This document shows, in pieces, positions 1 to 8,120 of a DNA stretch of 64,000 nucleotides. The stretch is from positions 2,232,001-2,296,000 of the forward strand of contig NZ_JAVLAS010000001.1 of NCBI RefSeq assembly GCF_032190635.1, written 5' to 3'. Made by a program: the position numbers and the translations under genes. How positions within the stretch are numbered: the stretch's first letter is position 1; every line of letters starts with the position of its first letter. Source of the DNA: Levilactobacillus zymae (GTDB lineage: Bacteria; Bacillota; Bacilli; Lactobacillales; Lactobacillaceae). The notes beneath the pieces are model-generated. The model was not told where the DNA came from. It worked only from the letters and a program-made list of their open reading frames with translations, and searched no databases.

Positions 1-76
1 CTTCTACACCACTTTCAACGTTCAACCGGGCGACGGCATGTACCTGAAGCCGGCGGACCGGGTGAAAATCTGGTAA
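1..76 (+). CDS. pepO: 3' end of PepO-like M13 metallopeptidase (partial)
   Basis: Only the last 24 codons are inside the window, in the frame starting at base 2 and stopping with TAA at 74-76. The tail contains PGDGMYLKP and ends in RVKIW. The family's usual C-terminus is of the form PGD-x-MYL-x-P-x-x-R-V-x-I-W, which is what supports the assignment. These enzymes are intracellular zinc oligopeptidases that degrade imported peptides. The catalytic HExxH part lies outside the window, so activity cannot be judged. The gene is convergent with the gal cluster. Confidence 0.75.
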   Translation, partial: FYTTFNVQPGDGMYLKPADRVKIW

Positions 77-100
77 TCTAGATCTAAACTAAGCGCTTCC

Positions 101-243
101 GGGCCAGTCAGAAAATGGGCTGGAACGGGGTGGGCACGGCTTCAAGCCCCCCAAACCGGGTCTTGAAGACCGACCTTTATCTAAGCCGGCAAACAACACC
201 GGCTAAGATAAATTTCACCCCTGAGCCCCTTTCTGACTGGCCC
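101..243. repeat. Structured intergenic element, family A, copy 1
   Basis: This is a 143-base element closed by a perfect 14-bp stem (101-114 with 230-243). Inside are two hairpins: CTTCAAG/CTTGAAG (140-146 with 162-168) and a 13-bp stem with one A/A mismatch (176-189 with 199-212). Inner helices GGGCT/AGCCC and GGGTG/CACCC lie below the junction. A second full copy at 4023-4153 keeps the same fold with different paired bases, while the unpaired stretch GGAACGGGGTGGGCACG is retained. It may be a structured RNA or a mobile repeat; its function is unknown. Confidence 0.8.
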
Positions 244-320
244 TCCAGCTTAGACTGGCGTTAATGGCAACTCTAAGCCATCGCAACTAGTCATGACTCA
301 CTTAAAATTTTACTTTGAAT

Positions 321-366
321 CCTAAAATCACGCCCTCGTCTAACCGACCAAGGCGTGATTTTTAGG
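321..366. terminator. Bidirectional intrinsic terminator
   Basis: AAATCACGCC and GGCGTGATTT form a strong stem with A and T runs on both sides. It sits between the pepO end (plus) and the galR end (minus), so it can stop both. Confidence 0.75.
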
Positions 367-393
367 TTTAACCCATTTTAGAAACTATCCGTC

Positions 394-430
394 AAAAAAA
401 ACGGTCACCCGCCATAACGGCGTGCAACCG
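394..430 (-). terminator. Intrinsic terminator after galR
   Basis: On the minus strand CGGT-CGCC...GGCG-ACCG is followed by eight T residues, directly after the galR stop. It probably ends the gal transcript. Confidence 0.7.
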
Positions 431-446
431 GTCTTTCGTTTACTTT

Positions 447-1475
<1,029 letters not shown>

Positions 1476-1490
1476 TTAATCAAAATTTGG

Positions 1491-2954
1491 TTAAAGTTGT
1501 GCTAAAAATTGGTCTAACGCGGCTTGCCCCTTGGCATCGCGCTTGAAGACTCCCGCATCCGCCAAGACCCGGGCAAACGTGTCCCCAATCGCTTGGTGAA
1601 CTACCGATTGCACGTTTTCCGGCGTGATGTCGTGCTGGGCCTTCAGGCTGTCCGCCCAAGGTTGGTGCATGGCCGCAATCTGGTTGGGTTGCCCAATCAG
1701 GTACTTTTCGACCTCGGCCATTTCCGGTTTCAGCCGTGCGGGTAAGATGGCCCGGCCCATGACTTCGATCAAGCCAATGTTTTCCTTCTTGATGTGTTGG
1801 ACGTCCTGATGCGGGTGGAAGATGCCATCCGGATACTGAGCGGACGTCTGGTTGTCCCGTAAGACCAGGTCCAGCACGTAGTCGTCTCCGTCACGGTACG
1901 CAATCGGGGTGACCGTGTGGTGCCGCGTGCCGTTGGTGTAAGCCCGCACGTCGACGCTTTCGTCGGAGTAGGCCTTCCAACTATCCATGATCCTGACCGC
2001 CGCCGTGACCAGGGCTTCGGGGTGCGCGCCCCGTAACCGTAAGTCGGTCATCGGCCACTGAACGACCCCGGCCGTAACACCCGGTACGTTCAGGTCAAAT
2101 TCGCGATCCAACGGTGCCTTCATCATTGAGAAGGTGTGCTTGCCGCCTTGATAGTGGTCGTGGCTCAACATCGAGCCCCCCACGATCGGTAAGTCGGCGT
2201 TACTGCCGACAAAGTAGGTCGGGAACTGCCGCACGATTTCCAACAAGTTGGTGATTCCGTGTTGGTCGACCTTCATCGGCCGGTGAACTTGGGACAAGAA
2301 GATGGCGTGTTCGGCGAAGTAGGCGTACGGCGAATACTGGAAGCCCCAGATTTCGCCGCCCAGCATCAACCGGATGATCCGGTGATTGCTGCGGGCCGGA
2401 TAACCCAACCGGCCTAAGTAGCCTTCGTTGGTCATGCAGAGTTGGTCTAACGGGTAACCCGTCTTAGGTTGGTTCCGCGCGGCCGCAATGGCCTTGGGGT
2501 CCTTTTCCGGCTTCGACAGGTTAATGGTGATTTCTAAGGTGCCCGCCGGCGTGTCGGCGTCAAAGACCACGTTACGCGCAATGTTACGCGTCTTGATGTA
2601 GTCGTTGGCCCGACTCAACTGGTAGAACCAGTCGGTCGCCTTGGACGGACTTTCCTGGTAACGGTCCCAGAAGCCACGGTTCAGTGCGGATGGGAGCGGC
2701 GTCATCAGGTCCATCAGTTGGGCTTCTAAAATTTCACGCTCACTGGGCGTGTCATTAATTTTACCGTGCTCGATGGCCGTGTTAACCAGCGCCGCGACCA
2801 AATCAATTGGGTTGGCCGCCGTGGCCGCTTGGACCGCACCGTCACCAATCAACGCGTAGATGCGGTTTTCCACGTACTGGCGATCCAGTGCCGTGTAGGG
2901 CGACGGGGACGCCACGATGTCGTCTAAGAATAACTGTAAGGTATCTTGAGCCAT
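1491..2954 (-). CDS. galT: UTP-hexose-1-phosphate / UDP-glucose-hexose-1-phosphate uridylyltransferase (class II GalT)
   Basis: The 487-residue length and the GGSMLSHDHYQGGKHTF segment mark the long Firmicutes class of GalT, not the roughly 350-residue proteobacterial class. It transfers UMP from UDP-glucose to galactose-1-phosphate, giving UDP-galactose and glucose-1-phosphate in the cytosolic Leloir pathway. Its ATG overlaps the galE stop in a TAATG junction (one shared base), so the two are probably translationally coupled. A GGGGGG stretch about 10 bases upstream may act as a weak ribosome binding site. No truncation is seen. Confidence 0.93.
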   Translation of the reverse strand: MAQDTLQLFLDDIVASPSPYTALDRQYVENRIYALIGDGAVQAATAANPIDLVAALVNTAIEHGKINDTPSEREILEAQLMDLMTPLPSALNRGFWDRYQESPSKATDWFYQLSRANDYIKTRNIARNVVFDADTPAGTLEITINLSKPEKDPKAIAAARNQPKTGYPLDQLCMTNEGYLGRLGYPARSNHRIIRLMLGGEIWGFQYSPYAYFAEHAIFLSQVHRPMKVDQHGITNLLEIVRQFPTYFVGSNADLPIVGGSMLSHDHYQGGKHTFSMMKAPLDREFDLNVPGVTAGVVQWPMTDLRLRGAHPEALVTAAVRIMDSWKAYSDESVDVRAYTNGTRHHTVTPIAYRDGDDYVLDLVLRDNQTSAQYPDGIFHPHQDVQHIKKENIGLIEVMGRAILPARLKPEMAEVEKYLIGQPNQIAAMHQPWADSLKAQHDITPENVQSVVHQAIGDTFARVLADAGVFKRDAKGQAALDQFLAQL

Positions 2955-3958
2955 TAGGCGTTCGCCCCCCGGTCAGCGTAGCCTTCGGGGTGGGATTGCT
3001 TCCAGTTCCAGGCCGTCCGGATGATGTCTTCCACGTTGTCGTATTGGGGTTGCCAGTTCAAGATGTCGCGGGCCTTGTCACTCGCCGCAATCAAGGTACT
3101 TGGGTCACCGGCACGCCGTGGGGCCATCTTGGCAGGGATTTCCTTGCCCGTGACCTTCCGTGCGGCTTCCAACATTTCTTTGTTGGAGAAACCGGTCGAA
3201 GAACCCAGGTTGAAGGCGTTGCTGTCGTGGCCGGCCTTCAGGTATTCCAAGGCCAGGATGTGGGCGTCGGCTAAATCGACCACGTGGACGTAATCCCGCA
3301 CGTTGGTGCCATCCTTAGTTGGGTAATCGTCCCCGAAGATGGACAGTTCTTTCCGTTCGCCCGCAGCGACTTCCAAGATGATCGGGACTAAGTGGGTTTC
3401 GGGGTGGTGGTCTTCACCGATGCTGCCATCTGGCTTGGCCCCCGCCACGTTGAAGTACCGCAAAGCCACGAACTTGATGCCGTAAGCTTCGTCGGACCAC
3501 TTCATGATCTTTTCCATCATCAACTTGCTTTCGCCGTACGGGTTGGTTGGCACTTGCGGGTCAGTTTCCTTGATGGGAATCTGCTTCGGTTCGCCGTAAG
3601 TGGCCGCCGTTGAGGAGAAGACGATGCGTTTAACGTTGTGTTTGTTCATGACTTCCAGTAAGGAAACCATGCCGGCCGTGTTGTTGTCGAAGTACTTCAA
3701 CGGTTTCTTCATGGATTCAGGCACCACGGAGAAGGCGGCGAAGTGAATGATCCCTTCGATGTCTTCCTTATCAAAAACGTCGTTCAGGAAATCTTGGTCC
3801 CGCACGTCACCTTGGTAAAAGCGCGCCTTAGGGTTCACGGCTGCGCGGTGTCCCGTGACCAGGTTATCCACAACGGCCACGTCGTACCCCTTTTCAACCA
3901 ATCGATCAACGGCATGGGAGCCGATGTAACCAGCACCACCTAAAACTAAAACTGTCAT
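2954..3958 (-). CDS. galE: UDP-glucose 4-epimerase
   Basis: The protein has 334 residues when started at the ATG at 3958, which follows GAGGAGGAAATGCGCA. The open frame extends another 41 codons upstream, but that stretch runs back into the intergenic repeat and lacks family similarity. The N-terminus has the NAD-binding GGAGYIGSH Rossmann motif; the catalytic Ser/Tyr-x3-Lys lies in [10 protein letters not shown] and NPYGESK. It interconverts UDP-galactose and UDP-glucose. It lies between galK and galT but is separated from galK by 400 bases containing the family A element, so it may have its own promoter. Confidence 0.95.
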   Translation of the reverse strand: MTVLVLGGAGYIGSHAVDRLVEKGYDVAVVDNLVTGHRAAVNPKARFYQGDVRDQDFLNDVFDKEDIEGIIHFAAFSVVPESMKKPLKYFDNNTAGMVSLLEVMNKHNVKRIVFSSTAATYGEPKQIPIKETDPQVPTNPYGESKLMMEKIMKWSDEAYGIKFVALRYFNVAGAKPDGSIGEDHHPETHLVPIILEVAAGERKELSIFGDDYPTKDGTNVRDYVHVVDLADAHILALEYLKAGHDSNAFNLGSSTGFSNKEMLEAARKVTGKEIPAKMAPRRAGDPSTLIAASDKARDILNWQPQYDNVEDIIRTAWNWKQSHPEGYADRGANA

Positions 3959-4022
3959 TGCGCATTTCCTCCTCAATCTGTCTTGTGTTCTTAAACTTGT
4001 ATGATTTATCCGTCTGCCGGTC

Positions 4023-4153
4023 GGGCCTGGTGAGGCTGGAACGGGGTGGGCACGACTTTGAGCCCTAAACCCAGGTCTCAAAGTTCGGCCTTTGTGTAAG
4101 TCGGGAAAGCACCCCGACTAACACAAACGACACCCCTGAGCCCCACCAGGCCC
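4023..4153. repeat. Structured intergenic element, family A, copy 2
   Basis: The outer stem is GGGCCTGGTG (4023-4032) with CACCAGGCCC (4144-4153). Hairpin 1 is CTTTGAG/CTCAAAG (4056-4062 with 4077-4083); hairpin 2 pairs 4091-4105 with 4113-4127 around one A/A mismatch. Every helix has a counterpart in copy 1 (101-243) with compensating base changes. The unpaired GGAACGGGGTGGGCACG and the CACCCCTGAGCC strand are conserved. It lies between the galK stop and the galE ribosome binding site, so it is within the transcript if galKETR is one operon. Confidence 0.8.
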
Positions 4154-4271
4154 TCCCTCACGACTACACTAGCGTTAATCGTAAAACCAGCGTGCCCGTG
4201 ATATCAGTCCAGATATGGCTAATACTCTCGTTGGTCTTCGCCGTGTTTTTTTCTCGGGCCAGACCCAGTCC

Positions 4272-4309
4272 AAGCTTAAAGCCCCGCACTTTTCGCGAGG
4301 CTTCAAGTT
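4272..4309 (-). terminator. Possible terminator/processing hairpin after galK
   Basis: On the minus strand AAGCCTCGC and GCGGGGCTT can pair around AAAAGT shortly after the galK stop. The T run is poor, so it may be leaky or only a stability hairpin. Confidence 0.4.
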
Positions 4310-4359
4310 AGCCAGTAACGAGTCCTGCTAAGGCTGACCGGTAAGGCGTCCGTTACCGC

Positions 4360-5529
4360 CTACTTCGTCAGTTCGTGGGAACCGTCAGCTAAGTGGGCGA
4401 TGTAGAATTCGGCTGGGTGACCGATCTTCTCGTTGTAGGTGTCGCCAACCGCCTTTTCGAAGGCGTCCACGTTGCTTTCCTTCACGATGGCAATCGCACA
4501 GCCACCGAAGCCGGCACCGGTCATCCGGGCTCCCAGGACACCTGGTTGTTGCCAAGCGGTTTCAACCAGCGTATCCAGTTCCGTCCCGGTTACGGCAAAG
4601 TCGTAATGTAACGAGATGTGGGACGCGTTGACCAGGTTACCGAAAGTGGTCAAGTCGTTGTTTTGTAAGGCATCGAAGGCCCGCAACGTCCGTTGGTTTT
4701 CCACCACCGCGTGCCGTGCCCGCTTGATCAAGATGTCGTCGTTGATCAGGTAACTGTTTTCGTCGAACTGGTCGCCGTTTAGGTCACCTAACGTTTGAAT
4801 GTCTAACTTGGTTTGCAGGCGCCGTAAAGCTTCTTCACATTGGGCCCGCCGTTCGTTGTACTTGGAATCGGTCAGTTCCCGGCGCTTCTTGGTGTTCATG
4901 ATAACCACCACGTAGCCGTCCATCTTGACCGGTGCGTATTGGTACTTCAAGGTGTTGGTGTCCAGCAAGATGGCCTGGTCCTTTTTCCCCATGAAGACCG
5001 CAAATTGGTCCATGATCCCGGTGTTTAAGCCTAAGTAGTCGTTTTCGACTAACTGGCCGGCCTTAACCAGGTCCACCCGCGAGATGTCCTGACCGTAAGC
5101 ATCCAAGAGGATTTGGGCCATCAACATTTCCACGGAAGCTGAGGACGATAAGCCAGAGCCATCGGGTAAGTTCCCGTGAACGTACAGGTCAAACCCTTGA
5201 TCGATGGTCTTGCCCTGCTTGGCTAATTCGAACAGCATCCCCTTAAAGTACTTGGTCCAGTTATCGGCCTCGTTGTAGCTCAGATCGTCTAACGAAAATT
5301 CAATGGTGCCAGCCTTGGGCAGGTTGGCAGAAAACATCCGGACCGTCCGATCATCGCGCTTACTGAAGGCCCCATACGTCCCCAAGCTGATGGCAGCTGG
5401 GAAAACGTGGCCCCCGTTAAAGTCGGTGTATTCCCCGATCAGGTTAATCCGACCTGGGGAGAAGAAGACCCGTTGTGGTTCGGCGTTAAAAGTTTCTTTG
5501 TATTCTGATGCAAGGCTGGCATAATCCAT
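4360..5529 (-). CDS. galK: Galactokinase
   Basis: The 389-residue GHMP kinase phosphorylates galactose at C1 with ATP, the first committed Leloir step. It has the galactokinase signature GRINLIGEYTDFNGGHVFP near residue 27, the ATP-binding LPDGSGLSSSAS loop, and the C-terminal GARMTGAGFGGCAIAI motif. The start ATG follows AAAGGAG with good spacing. Upstream are a consensus promoter (5576-5604) and a palindrome, GTAAACTTTTAC (5555-5566), between the promoter and the gene that could be the GalR operator. The product is used by GalT, encoded downstream. Confidence 0.95.
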   Translation of the reverse strand: MDYASLASEYKETFNAEPQRVFFSPGRINLIGEYTDFNGGHVFPAAISLGTYGAFSKRDDRTVRMFSANLPKAGTIEFSLDDLSYNEADNWTKYFKGMLFELAKQGKTIDQGFDLYVHGNLPDGSGLSSSASVEMLMAQILLDAYGQDISRVDLVKAGQLVENDYLGLNTGIMDQFAVFMGKKDQAILLDTNTLKYQYAPVKMDGYVVVIMNTKKRRELTDSKYNERRAQCEEALRRLQTKLDIQTLGDLNGDQFDENSYLINDDILIKRARHAVVENQRTLRAFDALQNNDLTTFGNLVNASHISLHYDFAVTGTELDTLVETAWQQPGVLGARMTGAGFGGCAIAIVKESNVDAFEKAVGDTYNEKIGHPAEFYIAHLADGSHELTK

Positions 5530-5554
5530 GGCGATGAACTCCTTTAGAATTTTA

Positions 5555-5566
5555 GTAAACTTTTAC
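5555..5566. promoter_or_regulatory. Candidate GalR operator upstream of galK
   Basis: The palindrome GTAAA-CT-TTTAC lies about 10 bases downstream of the -10 box, where a bound repressor would block elongation or initiation. The same half-sites recur as GTAAA-AT-TTTAC upstream of galM (11040-11051). Confidence 0.5.
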
Positions 5567-5575
5567 TATAGTTTA

Positions 5576-5604
5576 ACTATACTCAGTAAAAGTCTCGGTG
5601 TCAA
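5576..5604 (-). promoter_or_regulatory. galK promoter
   Basis: On the minus strand TTGACA and TATAGT are separated by exactly 17 bases. A GAAAACGCTTC cre-like stretch lies just upstream, suggesting CcpA input. Confidence 0.7.
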
Positions 5605-5635
5605 ACATAATTGAAGCGTTTTCAACAACATTTCA

Positions 5636-5670
5636 ATAAAGGGGTCCCCGATCTGAGACCTGAGACCCCG
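5636..5670 (-). terminator. Terminator after the GPH transporter
   Basis: On the minus strand GGGGTC and GACCCC pair, followed by TTTATT, immediately after the transporter stop. Confidence 0.55.
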
Positions 5671-5679
5671 TCGAACTGA

Positions 5680-7113
5680 TTAGTCCCCGATCTTTTGACC
5701 AGCAGCCTTTTCAGCCTTTAATTTCTTTTCCAAATCTTCGACGATTTCCGCGTGACGCTTTTCGGACAACTTGATCTTGCCAAAGTAAACGATGGCGGCC
5801 AAGATAATCAGAATAATCGGAATGTAGAAGATGAACATCTTAAATTGTAACAATCCACTAGCTGAAATATCGGACGGCTTAGCGTTCCCGGTCATCCCAG
5901 ATTGCAGAGCGGCTAACATTACCACCCCGTTGGCGAACGCACCGGCCAACTTATCGATCAGGGGCCGAACGGCTAAGGTCACGGATTCGTTCCGTGTCCC
6001 GTTCTTCCACTGACCATATTCCACACTGTCAGTAATGGTCATTAAGGCGGCCAAGAAGATCATTGGGTACGGGAAGAAGTAGAACGCCACCCCGACCAAG
6101 ACCATCGTCACGTTGGTGCCAGCGAACAAGAAGATCAGGTAACCGACGACCATCAAGGCAATCCCGCCGACATACACCCCACGGCGCTTGATCAGGCTGA
6201 CCAAGAATGGGAACAGCACGACGGAGATAATCCCTAAGATGGCGGTAATAACCCCGACCATACTGTAAGCGGCCGGCTTGCCAATAACGTAACGGAAGTA
6301 GTAGAGCAATAGGGAGTTGGTGATGACATACCCAAAGGCAAACAGGAAGTAGGAGAGCGCCAACCACATGAGTTGATCGTTTTCCCCAATGGCCTTGAAG
6401 ACGTCGCGTAAACGGGTCTTTTCGGTGTTTTCCCGAATCAAGTTCTTTTGTTCCTTAGTCCCAAACGCAGCGGTCAAGGCCCCTAAGAAGGAAACCACGG
6501 CGATAACGGCGGCAAATCCTAACCAACCGGCGCGGGTCTGCGTTTGCCCGGTCGTGCCGGAGAACTTCTGACTGAAGAAGTAAACCAATGGCATAACCAC
6601 GATGATGACCCCTTGGGCCCCTAACGTAGATCCGAAACGAGCGACCGTCCCGAATTTAGTCCGGGTCTTGGAATCAACACTCAACGCTGGCAACATGGAC
6701 CACAACGAAATATCTTTGAAGGAATAAAAAATATCTAAGATAACAAACACGATGCCAAAGATAATCAGGTATAACATGTCGTTGTGATCGGCCAACCCAC
6801 CAATACTGGTGAAGATGATCATCAAGGTAATGGAGCTGACCAGCCCACCACCAAGTAACCAGGGCTTGAACTTGCCCCAACGGGTCCGGGTGTTATCCAC
6901 AACCCCACCGATCATCGGGTCAAAGGCGATTTCAATCAACCGAATAATCACCAGCATGGCACTAACGGCCCCAATCATTTGCGCGGAGTTCGCGTGGCCG
7001 GTGAACAGAACACTAGTAACGAAGATTGGGAAATAGGTACTTAACGTCGCGTAGAACGCATCGTGCCCAAACGCCCCAAATGCATAGGAAGCATACTGCT
7101 TAAATAAATTCAT
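5680..7113 (-). CDS. GPH-family sugar:cation symporter (probable galactose/galactoside permease)
   Basis: The 477-residue protein has about 12 hydrophobic segments and the melibiose-carrier (GPH) pattern: RLIEIAFDPMIGGVVDNTRTRWGKFKPW in the second and third helices, then a central loop and TDSVEYGQWKNGTRNES in the C-terminal half. Unlike LacS it has no C-terminal PTS IIA-like domain; the tail is a short charged helix. The start follows GAAAGGTG. It sits between galK and the two small paralogues and is expected to import galactose or a galactoside in the cytoplasmic membrane. The exact substrate is inferred from context. Confidence 0.8.
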   Translation of the reverse strand: MNLFKQYASYAFGAFGHDAFYATLSTYFPIFVTSVLFTGHANSAQMIGAVSAMLVIIRLIEIAFDPMIGGVVDNTRTRWGKFKPWLLGGGLVSSITLMIIFTSIGGLADHNDMLYLIIFGIVFVILDIFYSFKDISLWSMLPALSVDSKTRTKFGTVARFGSTLGAQGVIIVVMPLVYFFSQKFSGTTGQTQTRAGWLGFAAVIAVVSFLGALTAAFGTKEQKNLIRENTEKTRLRDVFKAIGENDQLMWLALSYFLFAFGYVITNSLLLYYFRYVIGKPAAYSMVGVITAILGIISVVLFPFLVSLIKRRGVYVGGIALMVVGYLIFLFAGTNVTMVLVGVAFYFFPYPMIFLAALMTITDSVEYGQWKNGTRNESVTLAVRPLIDKLAGAFANGVVMLAALQSGMTGNAKPSDISASGLLQFKMFIFYIPIILIILAAIVYFGKIKLSEKRHAEIVEDLEKKLKAEKAAGQKIGD

Positions 7114-7165
7114 GGCTCTTTTTCACACCTTTCAAATTAATCACTTAAGTTAACGAACGAAACGT

Positions 7166-7405
7166 CTAGTGGTAACGACGTTCAATGATCTTGGACAACA
7201 CGTCATCGCGCTTCTGGGCTTTCGCCATGTCGAACCGTGATTCCTCAAGATTGTTAAAATCTTGCGCCAGCAACATGGCTTCCAAGTACAGCGTCAATTG
7301 ACGCTTGATGTACAACTTATTGGCTTCGTCGGGGTGCTGAGCGTTTCCTCCCAGGACTGCGGCCGCAAAAGCAGCTGGATCTAACGTGATTTTGTCGTTA
7401 GCCAT
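7166..7405 (-). CDS. Conserved 79-residue protein, paralogue A, next to the sugar transporter
   Basis: The protein is not recognised. It is soluble, 79 residues, with the core segments FAAAVLGGNAQ, NKLYIKRQLTLYLEA, LLAQDFN and a C-terminal IERRY. It is 58/79 identical, without gaps, to the product of 7689-7928. It starts at ATG after a GAGGG-type site and ends 52 bases before the transporter start, so the two are probably co-transcribed. The upstream region carries a good cre-like site (7470-7483) and a near-palindrome, TTGCAACCGGTTGTAA (7577-7592). The context points to a carbohydrate-linked role, but no function can be assigned. Confidence 0.8.
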   Translation of the reverse strand: MANDKITLDPAAFAAAVLGGNAQHPDEANKLYIKRQLTLYLEAMLLAQDFNNLEESRFDMAKAQKRDDVLSKIIERRYH

Positions 7406-7469
7406 TCAAAATACCCTCTTTCCGTTCATCATGAAGTTCGGTAAAGCTCATCAGTGAATTTTAAGTAAA

Positions 7470-7483
7470 TGTAAGCGCTTTAC
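7470..7483. promoter_or_regulatory. Candidate cre (CcpA) site
   Basis: On the minus strand GTAAAGCGCTTACA matches 12 of 14 positions of TGAAAGCGCTTACA, upstream of the small protein and transporter genes. This would give catabolite control. Confidence 0.55.
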
Positions 7484-7576
7484 GTTACTTATCTTAGGGC
7501 CTACGGGGCAAAGTTGCAACCTAAATCATTGTACACTGTTCAACATAAAAACCGTTATATTAGCGTTTTTATCAGG

Positions 7577-7592
7577 TTGCAACCGGTTGTAA
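7577..7592. promoter_or_regulatory. Candidate LacI-type operator
   Basis: TTGCAACCGGTTGTAA is palindromic around CCGG except for one base pair. It overlaps a possible -35 region for paralogue A, and a half-site, GTTGCAAC, recurs at about 7510. The layout fits a LacI-family repressor; which one is unknown. Confidence 0.45.
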
Positions 7593-7632
7593 TTTTATGG
7601 TAAAAAATTTAGTAAACCCAATAAATGAAGGC

Positions 7633-7673
7633 ACAAAAAAAGACCCGTCTAGCCCAATTAACAGGGTTAGCCG
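7633..7673 (-). terminator. Terminator after paralogue B
   Basis: On the minus strand CTAACCC and GGGCTAG pair, followed by a run of seven T residues. Confidence 0.7.
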
Positions 7674-7688
7674 GATCAATTACTTTAG

Positions 7689-7928
7689 TTAATTATAGCG
7701 CCGTTCGATAAGTTTCATCAAAATATCGTCGCGTTGTTGCTCCTTGGCGTCGTTGAAGCGGGTCTGTTCCAACCCGTTAAAATCTTGCGCTAGGAGTGTG
7801 GCTTCCAGATAAAGGGTCAGTTGGCGCTTAATGTATAGCTTGTTCTCTTCGCCCTTTTTCTGTGCATTGCCCCCCAGCACCGCGGCCGCAAACTTCTCAG
7901 GATCTAACTTCATCTTATCTTTTGCCAT
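7689..7928 (-). CDS. Conserved 79-residue protein, paralogue B
   Basis: The ATG at 7928 is chosen because AGAGGG precedes it with good spacing and the resulting 79-residue product aligns end to end with paralogue A (7166-7405). An upstream in-frame GTG would add seven residues that overlap the ribosome binding site. The LGGNAQ, NKLYIKRQLTLYLEA and LIERRY segments are conserved; differences cluster at residues 24-28 and in the C-terminal third. It has its own consensus promoter (8020-8048) and terminator, so it is a single-gene unit. No function is known. Confidence 0.8.
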   Translation of the reverse strand: MAKDKMKLDPEKFAAAVLGGNAQKKGEENKLYIKRQLTLYLEATLLAQDFNGLEQTRFNDAKEQQRDDILMKLIERRYN

Positions 7929-8019
7929 CACAAAATCCCTCTTTCTCACCTTAGCTAACTAAGGACCCAATTAGCCGTTTTTACAACCTTTACGGTTACT
8001 TATCAGTCATCCAAAATGC

Positions 8020-8048
8020 ATTATAGCAACTTGTGAAAAGTTTGGCAA
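8020..8048 (-). promoter_or_regulatory. Promoter of paralogue B with adjacent cre-like site
   Basis: On the minus strand TTGCCA and TATAAT are separated by 17 bases. Just upstream lies CGGTAGCGGTTACA, a degenerate cre-like sequence. Confidence 0.65.
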
Positions 8049-8070
8049 TATTGTAACCGCTACCGTTTTA

Positions 8071-8106
8071 AAAAGAAAAAGCGTTCCCGACAATCGTCGA
8101 GAACGC
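8071..8106 (-). terminator. Terminator after pgm
   Basis: On the minus strand GCGTTCTCGAC and GTCGGGAACGC form a stem followed by TTTTTCTTTTT. Confidence 0.85.
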
Positions 8107-8120
8107 CAGTTAAATCAACG

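Noticed and set aside
3959..4081. N-terminal extension of galE into the repeat
   Set aside because: The internal ATG has a perfect ribosome binding site and the extension lacks any family similarity and crosses the structured element.
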